The position numbers and the translations under genes are program-made. 64,000 bases of DNA from Rhizophagus irregularis (Eukaryota > Glomeromycota > Glomeromycetes > Glomerales > Glomeraceae), in NCBI RefSeq assembly GCF_026210795.1, contig NC_089447.1, positions 2,792,501 through 2,856,500 of the forward strand, read 5' to 3'. Positions 45,544 through 56,446 of the stretch are shown here, piece by piece. The number at the start of each line of letters is the position of its first letter. The stretch's first letter is position 1. The notes beneath the pieces are model-generated. The model was not told the DNA's origin and searched no databases. It saw only the letters and a list, made by a program, of their open reading frames with translations.

Positions 45544-46230
45544 TACTTCCCGATAAAAAGTATCTGACCACCCTAAAAATTAAAAAATCATAAAAAATTC
45601 AGTGGGCCTAACAATAAATTTATATTTATTTTAAAAGGTTGAGACATAAGCCACTTTTTAAAAGTGTTTTTTTAGCTTAATTATTAGTAAAAATTGACAG
45701 AAATTTTTAATTTTAAAAATGGCAAAATTCTTAACTTTTTAATGAGAGCAGTTATGGCCAAATGAATACTAGAAATCAATTTTTTAACTAAAAAATAGCT
45801 TATGTTTAAAAAATCAGAAAGGTTGAACTGGTAGTTGTCAAAAAATCCACCACTAAAGATCATAATTTTTATATGAAAAAACAGTAAAATCACCATTTTT
45901 GCCAAATTTTAATGATCTACAGTAGTGGATTTTTTGACAACTACTAGTCCAACCTTTCTGATTTTTTAAACATAAGCTATTTTTTAGTTAAAGAATTGAT
46001 TTCTAGCATTCATTTGGCTGTAACTGCTCTCATTAAAAATTAAGAATTTTGCCATTTTTAAAATTAAAAATTTCTGCCAATTTTTACTAATAATTAAGCT
46101 AAATAAACATTTTTAAAAAGTGTCTCATGTCTCAAACTTTTAAAATAAATATAAATTTATTGTTGGGCCCACTGAATTTTTTATGATTTTTTAATTTTTA
46201 GAATGATCAAATACTTTTTGCCAGGAAGTA
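45544..46230. mobile_element. Fold-back Tc1/mariner-like element, arms of about 325 bp
   Basis: The 687-bp block is one long inverted repeat. It begins TACTTCCCGATAAAAAGTAT and ends with the inverted match (TACTTCCTGGCAAAAAGTAT). The arms remain collinear to a loop of about 40 nt around 45870-45910. Flanked by TA (45542-45543 and 46231-46232). The TACTTCC...AAAAAGTATyTGA end resembles Tc1-type termini. Confidence 0.8.
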
Positions 46231-46868
46231 TATTTTTGATTGCTTACTGTAATTATTTTATTTTATTTATTTATTATATTTATTATATTTATTTTATTAC
46301 ATATTTTTATTTTTTATTTTATTATAAATAGTATTAGGATTTTACTTAGTTAAAGTCAGTTTTACAAATAGTTTTTAGATAGTTAAGAATTATATTGTAG
46401 TATTCAAATTATATTATTTCCAGTAGTATAATTCAAAATAGTTAATTTTGCAACTAAGAGATTATCTATATTTTTCATATTATCTAAAATCTTACTGCAT
46501 TAGATTATCATCATTTAATGAAAATCGCCCTTTTTGCCCTAAATGATATTTTTGATGGATGGAATGGAATAACTTGCAATAAACTTTGTGATCTTTATTT
46601 AAAGTTCAGTAATATAGTATGTATCTAATGAGCTGAAAAGAATCATATACAGAAAATGATGTAAAAAATTTTGAGGTAATAATATTAACAATTAGTTGAA
46701 TATTATTGGGAAAATTTAAATATTAATGAACTTTGCTAACAGGAATTAATTATTGATTGGACTATCAACTTTAAGAGAATATTCTCTTCATCATTATTAA
46801 CAGAATGCAATTTTCCTAAACTGCATAATTGGAGGTATCACACAAGTAACCAGAACTTTAACTATTAC
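46231..46868. other. AT-rich spacer
   Basis: Low-complexity TTTATTTA stretches near 46260-46330, no gene. Confidence 0.3.
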
Positions 46869-47319
46869 AGGATCCCAGAATTTTCTAATACAGGTCATAA
46901 GTCACATTTTTGGGCAAACATGGCATAGCAGCCTTTATCTTTATTAATTATTTATCAAACTTTACAAAAGTCACATTTTTGGGCAAACATGGCATAGTAG
47001 CCTTTATCTTTATTAATTATTTATCAAACTTTACAAAATTACATATAGGAAAAAAGTCACATTTTTGGCGAATTGACCTATTTTTTAAGGGTTTAAAAAA
47101 TCATTTTTTGTAAATATCTCAGCACTCAGTAGTCCAATTTTGATAAACTTTTTTTAAATTGTAGATCTGAATGAGGGCTACAATATAAAAAAAAGTTCAT
47201 TAAAATTGAATCACTGCATGCTGAGATATTTACAAAAAACGATTTTTTGAGTTTTGGCAAAAAGTGGTGTTTTTGGCCAAAAGTCACTTATGACCTTTAT
47301 ATTAGTTTTCTGGGGTCCT
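46869..47319. mobile_element. hAT-like MITE, 451 bp, perfect 8-bp duplication (copy 2)
   Basis: Ends AGGATCCCAGAA / AGGACCCCAGAA (inverted) flanked by ACTATTAC (46861-46868 and 47320-47327). The interior matches copy 1 at 26.34 kb but includes a direct duplication of about 69 bp (GTCACATTTTTGGGCAAACA at about 46901 and 46970). A weak partial copy of the left end follows near 47437. Confidence 0.88.
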
Positions 47320-50300
47320 ACTATTACTGAAAGTTATAAATTATAATTTTATAATTAATATTAACTTTTATATTCTGTTATAGTTCTTACCATTTATAGG
47401 TATAGAGCATTGATTATCAACTAAAACCTATAAAACAGGATCCCAAATAATACTAATAGTATGACCTTTATTAGGATTAGGTAGAAGAATTTTATATTAA
47501 ATAAATAAAAAAGTTATATAGTTTGATAAATCCAATATTTTGCAAACTTTGTAGCTTTTAAAAAATTTCCATTTCTTTTGACTTATTTACTTCAATTATA
47601 TTAAAATATTTAAAAGTTGACATACTTGTTAGCAAAAAGAGAAATCTAATTTACTTTATCACCTAGCTACTAATTTTCGCCAGTTATAAACTTGGCGGAC
47701 CAATTAGTAATACTTATATTATATTTATCAAAATTCTAATACTAAAAGTGATAATAATTACATATATAAATTTATATATGAATTTCATACTAATATAGAA
47801 TTCTATAACATTTTTTCACAACAATTAAACCGGAATAAAAGCTGGAAATGAATCACATGCACGGAGTATAGAAAATTGTGGCGGTAAACAAAAATTAAAA
47901 ATAGAATAAATAGAACAATTTTCTTATGAATTTGTTTATTTTATTATTTACACTAGTACAAAGTGTTATAACAATTACGATATTTTCGTTAAATTTTATT
48001 ATTTAATTATTTTTAATTCCGAAATTTTTTTTTTTAGTGATCCTTATCTTTGCTCCTTGGTAAAGAGAGGCATGTGAATAAATGGCGAAGGAGGCGAGAT
48101 ATGTGTTTGCCACAACCTTCCCAATTCGGATAAAAGTATTACGAGAGGGCGCTATTGAACTTTTACTCTGTTCGGAAATGATTTAATTTACAATCAAAAA
48201 AAAAAAGTTACTCCGAATATTTCGTTATTAGTAGTATATGTGTAAATATTTACAGAAATTTTTTTTTTTTATATTTATTTACCCAATAATAAATCGGAAA
48301 AATAAGATAAGGTTTCATTGACTTAACAGAATATAGATGCGATCATCATTGAAAAAAACTGTAATACCGTATATTATTAATATTTTAGAAGTTGAGTTCG
48401 ACAAATAATTTATTTGAGAGAGATATTTTTGTTTACTGCGGATAAGCTGCTGTTATCAATTAAGAGGCTAAAAACAAAAAAAATAACTGTCCAAAAATTG
48501 ATTATTTATTTACCCCTGACTTTTTTCTGGAAAAGAAAAATCTTAGAGATCAGACAATGCAAATATAAAAATATATATATAGATATATATACTCTTTACT
48601 TCTTATCTATCGTTAGCAATTCATAATTTTCGGCAAGGAGCGAATAAATTTTTAGTTAGTCATCACATATACAGATAGTGTAATATATTAAATTGGAATA
48701 TAGTGCTTGAAACTATAATAAATAACTATTCCCTCACTAGTCAATTATCATATGAAGTGGGTTACCTTTTTTTTTTAATGTGCCGAACTAACGCCATTCG
48801 ACATTCCGTAACAATGATTATATTGTCGTCCTTATCACTTTAAATTTTACCCAGTTAGCGAGCGAGGGATTATTCAATAATTCAACATATTCAGATTATT
48901 CAAATTTGTACTCGGTTTAATTTAGTCATATTGTGATATCATTGACGCAATTGACATTTGAAACACATATTTATAATCGTTTCACGTGATTTGGACATAT
49001 TTAAAAAAAATGTCACTGCAAATATTAAATATTATTCTTCCAAAAAAGTGTTATTTCATAAGATTTTTTATGAATAGTGAATAGATTCGACTAAAGAATT
49101 CATTCATTGTTTAATTTCTTTGTTGACCAAGTTTATAAATAAAAATCGGTTATCAAATTGGAAGTTTAAGGAAGTACCTTTGTTCATATAAATTGTTATA
49201 CCAGGATAGTATGTAAAATTACCAGAAAATCCGGAGATGATTTTCATTACCTTAAAAATAAAATTTCACTTTCTTTTAAATTTAGAACTTTAGCAATTCC
49301 ATGTGGGAATTTATGTATCTAATGTTATACATTATACAACTATCACTTGTCGTTTAATTTTAAAATGTTTTAATGTAGCTACATCATACTATCAAAGGTT
49401 TGGAAAATGGCGCAGTAATGACGCAAAAAAAAACATATTACGCCACGCTATGTTCGGAGTTCTAATCGCGATTTGTAAATGAGGAATTTCGTCATAAGTA
49501 TATAAATTTTCATAATTTTTATAATTTCTATTATGCATCCTCCGGTCTCAACGACCGAACTTTTTACTCGGATATAAATATTCAAATTAATTTAGATTTA
49601 AAAAAGTCCGTGCGGGTATTATTTTAGTATAGGTCCGGTTCACTAACTAGTTTATTTAAAATTAAAATAGCGTAATGAAATCTAAAAATATTTTTCCGCG
49701 ATTCATGTGATCTGTTTGTTCTTTTCTCGATCTACTTTTGGTCCCACTAACATTCTTTTTATATTTTATGGATAACTAGTATTTAATGAGGCTCGGTTAT
49801 TTATATTATATTAGTTTGATATTCAATTATATTAATTAATTATACAGAAAGAGGTCAAGTCTTTACATTTCCAACTTTGGAAGCTTGAGGACCCATATGT
49901 CAAGTCACATTATTCAATTAATCCATTACATTTTTTTATAATAAACTTATATATAAATAAATTCATTTTCATTTTATTTATACCTAAAAAAATTAGTTCT
50001 TTTTTTCTTTAGAATTTTTGTGTAGCATTAAACCAATTTTTGGGTGATGTTAAACAATATATCTTCCGTTTTAAAAAATTACTAATTAAATTACTTGCAT
50101 GTGGGTCTTATATTACTATACAATCTATTTATTTATACAATTAGTTAATAAAAAAAAAAATGCCGTGACTTTTCATTGACGTCAATTTAATAAAATCAAC
50201 CACAATTTGCAAATTATTTTAGCCACCTTCAACAGGTGTTTCGGTTATTTTCAGAGGGAAACAAAGAACGCTTATTCCCTTTCGTTCTAGTTCTCAACAA

Positions 50301-50869
50301 ACATAATTTTTTTTATTTAAAAATTATCTTCGACTCGTATGTTTTATGGAACTATAAGACAATTTTTTTTTTAAATTATATTATTTTCGATTAACTTTTA
50401 CGATTACTTAAAAAAAAAAAATTTTACCTTTTCTTAAATATATTTCGTTTATTTTATTTTATTTTAATTATTTGGCAATCTGGCAAATTTCGTTTTTTAA
50501 TTAATTATTTTTCGATATTTTTTACTTTTTTAAATTATTTACCGACAAAAAATTGGCAGAAAAAAAATCGTTTTTTTCTATTATTATTATAATTTTATCT
50601 ATTACCAATAGGAACAAGAACGCTGGACGACTTCCTTTAACTAAATCTTGAAAAGCATTAATTATAATACTTTTCATCTCGGTTTAACTTATTATTTCCT
50701 GGTGAAAACCCAATTTTTCGTTTATTTATTTATATATATTTATATAATATATATATATATTTATATTATTTCGTAATATTTGAAGTTCGACCAGTTTTTC
50801 CTTGTATCTTTCTTATTTCGACTTTACATTTTCAATTTATAAAATTTAGAGAAAGCTGACCTTTACAAT
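47320..50869. other. long intergenic region upstream of the ankyrin-DIL gene
   Basis: No coding frame stands out. 48030-48180 is less AT-rich than its surroundings, and 49390-49480 is a second such island. Neither matches an RNA gene I recognise. The right part presumably includes the promoter of the ankyrin-DIL gene. Confidence 0.4.
50177..50184. promoter_or_regulatory. CRE-type palindrome TGACGTCA
   Basis: A full ATF/CREB consensus palindrome about 800 bp before the ankyrin-DIL start codon. One such site can occur by chance. Confidence 0.3.
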
Positions 50870-50957
50870 GTAAGTTTTATTTTAAAAGCAGATTGTGTCG
50901 TTACAAACAAAATTTTATATATTTTTATTTATTTATTTATTTATTTATTTTTTTTAG
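50870..50957 (+). other. Candidate 5' UTR intron of the ankyrin-DIL gene
   Basis: GTAAGTTTTA at 50870 and TTATTTTTTTTAG ending at 50957 form a good intron pair 18 bp before the ATG. Confidence 0.5.
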
Positions 50958-50975
50958 TCATAAGTCATAACTATA

Positions 50976-53760
50976 ATGACAGAAGTTCTTCAACTTACAC
51001 ATGATAAGCCCTCGAGTACTGGGCTTATTGACAGAGATAGTGGATTTCAAGAAATGGACATAAAATTGATGGCTGATAAAATTGACAAAAAAACATTAAT
51101 TGATAAAAAGTCATCCCAAATTATTGACAATGATAACTCAAAACAAAATAATAATGAGTCTGGTCCTTTGGATCCATGGGTTAATGATTCTAAAGATCAA
51201 GAAAATTACGAATCTATAAAATTCAATTCTATTGAAGATGATACTGAATTTATATTTGATCCCCTTGGAGATGAAAGAGCTATTATGTCAGATTCTTCTT
51301 TATCAGAAGAGGAGAAAAAAGAAAAAATTACTCGTATCTTTACGCGTGCTGCTAGCAATGGAAATTTAGAAAAAGTATCATCAATGTTGGAGAATTCAAA
51401 GGAATATATTGATCTTGATGCCCAAGATGAAGAAGGTACAACCCCATTAATCTATGCGTGTTGCTTTGCGCATGAAACTGTTGCATACACATTGTTGGAA
51501 GCTGGTGCTAAAGTTGATGCTAAAGATAGCAGTAAGTATTCAAATTCCGTTTAAAAAAAAAGAAACTCGAAATGAAAAAAAAATCACTTTTTTTTTCCTT
51601 TACTTTTCTGTATACAAAAGATTATGTGTATTGAATTTAATTAATTCATTCCGATTTTACCTTAAATTTTTTAGATGGTTGGACTCCATTAATATGGGCT
51701 GCAAATAATAGTCATGATGCGATTGTCAAGTTGCTTTTGGACCATGGAGCAGATGCTACAGCAAAAACTGCAAATCGTCGCACTGTCTTTGATTTTATGA
51801 CTCCAGAACAAAATCCAAAAATTGTTGAAATTTTCAATCATAATCCTCAACGTGACAGTTGGTCAAGTACTGGTAGTATAGGACGTTGGTCATGGTGTGA
51901 TCCTTCTGATAATAAATTGGAAGAGCAATTGGCTGAAGCTGAAATGAAAAAGAGAATGTTAATGGAAAGTGCCTATAATCTAGAAGTAGATATGGCAAGC
52001 CTTGGTTTGGATGAACCTGGAGTATGTGTTAAATTTGACGTCTTCTCCTTTTAAAAAAATTTTATGTATTAATATATTTAATATATTTTCTTTTCTTTGT
52101 AGAATGAAGAAGATGAAGAAGAGCCATTATCAGAATTTATGTGGAATATTTGCCTTCCAGATCAAATGTTCGTATTTTCACAAGAAGACATACCACATAT
52201 TTTGAAAACTGTGATCTTGGGTATGCAGCCAATACGTTCAAAATTACAAAAACCTGTTCCTGCAAATATTATATTTTTGAGTGCTCGGTTCGCTCATTAT
52301 TATAGTAGTTCTGAATTATTGGAGTCACTTTTATTTGCTGTCGTTGCTGCAATTGATCAATCGATCAAGGTATGTAAATTAACCATCAGTGTTTTTCAAG
52401 AATTTAACTTTTCTAATATTAAGTTGCTAATTTTTTTTTTCATTAGACACGACCAGAAGATATGACACTATTATCATTTTGGATCTCAAACTGCACATTA
52501 TTATTGTACTACTTAAAAAAAGATCCCGGACTTGCTATTGCAACAATAGAATATCAATTGCGAATCTCTGAGCTTCTTCATGAAATATTTGTCCTTCTAG
52601 TTAAGGATGCCCAAAGACGTATTGATAAAATATTAGAAGTTTCTATGTTAGAATTTGATACAATTCCAGGATTGGATGATGTGAGATTTGAAGGTGAATG
52701 GCGTGTTTTCAAACATTTTTCACTAAGATCGAAGAGCCCCGTAAACAATTATAGCCCTGTTGCGAATTTACAATCATCGACATCTTTGAAGCGAAGTTCT
52801 TCAGGCAGCATATTAGCACCAATTTTCCGTGCACCTCCATCATCACCAAGACAAAGAAGCGCACCATCACCTCGCAATGTTACTTCCTTATTGTCTTCCA
52901 CACTATTTGTTTTGCAAACCTATGAAATACATCCTATGATTATAGAACAAGTTATGTGTCAATTGTTCTATTTCATGTCATGCGAATTATTTAATAAAAT
53001 ACTTTCAAAGAAGAAATACTTGTGCCGATCAAAAGCGATGCAAATTCGCCTTAATGTTTCCGCCATTGAAGATTGGGTTCGCACAAATAATTTATCATTA
53101 TCATTGATAAATCATTTCCAACCTTTAATTCAACTCTTACAATTATTAATGTGTTGGTCACAAATGACAGATTTCTCAATTTTGGTACAAACTACAAAAG
53201 AACTTAATCTTATTAATCCTGCTCAACTTAAGCGAGTTAGTAAAAATTATCGGTATGAAGTTAATGAAACAAGAATAACTGAAGAATGTCAACAATATAT
53301 CTTACAATTGGAAGAAGATACTGAGCGACGGAAAAAACGGTATTCTACTGAAAGCATACGGAGTGACCGAAGTGATGCTTCAAGTATCATCTATCTCACA
53401 GTATCACCCACATTACCGCCTTGCGGTACAGGACCAGGTTGGGAGGATGATGATGACTTAATGGAAATGAAAGATAGTGAGATGTTATTACCATTCGCTA
53501 TACCGACCAGTACTGAAATGTTAGCTAATTATGGTGGACAAGAGAAAGAAGGTGAATTTATACCTTTAGTACCTGATGAGTGGATGGAAAAATTAGATCT
53601 TGGAATGAGACGTGGTCCAAGTAGTGTTGTTGAAGAATTAACATCACAATGGGAAGCAGAATATAATGAAAATGAGGATTATGATGATGATGATTATGAT
53701 ATTACAATTGATTCTAATTTACAAAATTTACAAATTAGTGGTATAACAGGCTCTATCTAA
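50976..53760 (+). CDS. Ankyrin-repeat and dilute (DIL) domain protein
   Basis: Four exons (50976-51531, 51675-52021, 52103-52369, 52447-53760) join in phase to 827 residues. An acidic disordered N-terminus (1-115) is followed by ankyrin repeats at about 117-230, with DEEGTTPLIYACCFAHETVA and, across the first splice, DSNGWTPLIWAANNSHDAIV. A short helical linker follows, then a DIL domain at about 310-700 (SFWISNCTLLLYYLKKD, HPMIIEQVMCQLFYFMSCEL, QIRLNVSAIEDWVRTNN). A Ser/Pro-rich insert lies inside the DIL domain at about 480-530, and the tail is acidic (NEDYDDDDYD). DIL domains form the cargo-binding tail of class V myosins. Here no motor is present, so an adaptor role in membrane or cytoskeletal traffic is inferred. 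It converges with BCKDHA. Confidence 0.9.
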
Positions 53761-54437
53761 TGTTATATAATCTTGGGCATAAATTTAACTTGGTTAATTT
53801 GTAAAGTTTATTTTTTTTTGTATCATTGTCAAATAACTTTGTCACTTTTTTTTTTAAAAAAAAAAAAAAATAGAAGAATTCTTGTTTTTGTTTATCAAAC
53901 ATTGGTTTTATTTTTAAAAATTAAATATTATTTTTAAATTTACTTATTTTTTTATGGGTATAGTCTCTTTTGATATGTGAAATTATGTTGAAATAAGGGA
54001 TATCTAGAGACTATTTGAATTTTCTTTTTTCTACGGTTAAATAGGTTTTTTTGCGAAAAAATGACAAAATAAAAAAGATTTTTCAATGTTCTTTTTCCAC
54101 CAAAATAATATATAAAATACCTATTTTTTCTTTTCGTGTATAAACTTTTGTTACAAAAAAACATGCGACTGAAAAGCACGCCCATTCTACGATGGCGGGT
54201 TAGTAAATAAACGCATCCTTGAAAAAGTTGAGTTTGCTTTTTTTTTTTTAAAGTTCATAAATGGAACGCCTGTCAAGTGATATTCCGGTCTCCTTCTACA
54301 AGGAAAGGTCAGCAATTTGACACGCCCATTAGTGTGATTTTTTTTCAGGTTGTAGTACAAAATTTTATATTAAATTTATTAAAATTACGATAACTAAATT
54401 AAATATAATCTAAAAATCTACTATCTATTAATATTTC
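53761..54437. other. convergent intergenic region
   Basis: Spacer between the ankyrin-DIL gene (+) and BCKDHA (-), with poly-T/poly-A tracts at 53805-53870. No gene seen. Confidence 0.4.
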
Positions 54438-56079
54438 TCACAAATCTTTGCCTTTATTTTTAAATTTTTCTAAAGGATAGTTATTTGGATATTTCTCAAT
54501 CAGTTGTTTCAATTTTTGTCTTTGAGCAATTATATTTGGTGTTGGATGGTCATAAACATCATTAAAAAGTTCAGTAATGGATGGTTTATGTAGTTTTTCT
54601 GCTTTAGAAAACGCGGTTAAAATTTCTTTTCTGATCGAAGATCGATATTCATTTTCAAAGTTTTCGTTCCACCAATTCTAAAAAATTGTTAATAAAATAT
54701 TTCATAAAAATATAATATATAAAACAAGTAAAATTCTTTCACGCTTCTGTTAATACCTTATCTTCTAGCCATTTTCGAAGTCGTACAAGCGGATTATCAA
54801 GGCGTTTCCAATCTTCAACTTCTTTTTTAGGACGATATGCTGAAGAGTCATCTGAGGTACTGTGATGTCCAATTCTATATGTCAATGCTTCAATTAAAAC
54901 TGGTCGATTTTCCTCAACTGCTAATTTTCGAGCAGCTTTAGTCACATTATATATGGCCCATACATCATTCCCATCGACACGTATCGTATCGATTCCATAA
55001 CCAATCCCCCGGCTAGCAATACCATCACCTTTATATTGCTCAAGTGCCGGAGTAGAAATTGCAAAGCCATTGTTTCGACTATGCAACACAATGAAAATTT
55101 TTGAATATTAAAATAGATTGCCAAAATAATATCTTATAAAGGACATAAGAACTTTACCAGAAGAAAATAACTGGACATTTCATTGTAGCCGCGATATTTA
55201 GCGCAGCATGAAAGTCTCCTTCGCTAGCTGCGCCTTCACCAAAATAACACATTACACAATTTTTATTTCCTGCTCTTTTAAGAGCATAAGCAGCACCAGA
55301 TGCTTGTGGGATTTGTGTTGCAAGCGGTGAAGAGATTGTTTGAAAATTTAATTTTTTGGATCCATAGTGTACTGGCATTTGTCTACCTTTGCCCAAATCA
55401 TTTTCATTGCTATAGCATTGATTCATTAGTTCATCTAATGTGAATCCTCGATATAATAATGTTCCCGCTTCACGATATTGTCCAAATATCATGTCTTCAT
55501 TGTCCAATCCAGCTGCACTACCAATACAAGCTTCTTCACCAAAATTTGTCATATAAAAGCTAATACGACCTTGTCTTTGAGCATCATAAAGAATTAAATC
55601 CAAAATATTTAACGTGATCATATCTTTATATATTTTTACGGCAAAATTTTCAGATACCTTTAGCAAAAATTACGTTAAATAATAATCTTTAAATATATAT
55701 TCAAATTAAACTGTGAATTAAACCTGTGGATCCTGTGATGGATCAGTTATTTTCCCTTGCCTATCCATTACACGGTAAGTTGGTATAGGATCAATACTCT
55801 GAATAAACCGTATTTCATTGGTAAAATAACTTCCTGTGGCTCCTGGAAAAGAAACCTTTTCTTTGCTTTTATTTTTGATTGGTTCTTGGCATAATATACG
55901 GGAAGTTGATATAAATCTCTAGTAAATAAAATTGAATTCTCGATTTAAATTAAACTTTCGAGCGCCTTTTGAATTGCTCAAAATTCTTAAATTTGACTCA
56001 CTCGACCATTTATCAAGAAATTGCTTGCTTGCTTAACATGTAATTTAGATATAGCTCTCAACGAAATGTTGACATTCAT
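54438..56079 (-). CDS. BCKDHA: Mitochondrial branched-chain 2-oxoacid dehydrogenase E1 alpha subunit
   Basis: Five exons (56079-56002, 55918-55724, 55657-55158, 55078-54757, 54677-54438) join to 444 residues, against 445 in human BCKDHA. E1 decarboxylates the 2-oxoacids of Val, Leu and Ile using thiamine diphosphate. Visible landmarks: a basic, Ser-rich presequence ([24 protein letters not shown]); [33 protein letters not shown]; the ThDP/Mg site [18 protein letters not shown] ... FFCRNNG, completed by the third splice; and the regulatory loop [17 protein letters not shown], which holds the serine phosphorylated by BCKDH kinase in animals. Start at 56079 is preferred because it begins the presequence. 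An upstream in-frame ATG exists at 56175. The first donor is GTGAGT, the second GTTTAA. Divergent from PCCB. Confidence 0.95.
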
Positions 56080-56446
56080 ATTTAATAACTCCGATATAGA
56101 CAATTTAGTCAAAAAATTACTTTTACTAGTCTTTCTTGTCTTTTTTTTTTGGTATTTACAATGAAAATAGACCAAAGAAAATATTATAAAGACAAGAAAT
56201 TGCCTAGGAACTAAGCTTGGAACTATTTACCATAATAGAATACAGAAAGTTTTGGTTTAGATATTTCATTTTACGGCCGGAGCTTCACTAGTTTAGAATC
56301 ATATCACCCCAAATAATTTTAATTTGTCGTTACACAAAGTTATCACCAGATTTTTTGTAGATCGGATAGATTTATCATTATAAAATAGCGTGTTTCTTTT
56401 TTGATAGGAAGCTTAGGAAGCTAGGAAGCTTCACTTCATAATAACT
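56080..56446. promoter_or_regulatory. Shared bidirectional promoter between BCKDHA and PCCB
   Basis: Only 367 bp separate the two start codons. The region contains AGGAAGCTTAGGAAGCTAGG (56407-56426) directly before the PCCB start and a C-rich TTTACGGCCGGAGC patch near 56270. No clear TATA box for either side. Confidence 0.6.

Noticed and set aside
47433-47500. Third copy of the hAT-like MITE suggested by AGGATCCCAAATAATACTAA
   Set aside because: Only the left end is recognisable; no partner end or duplication was found.
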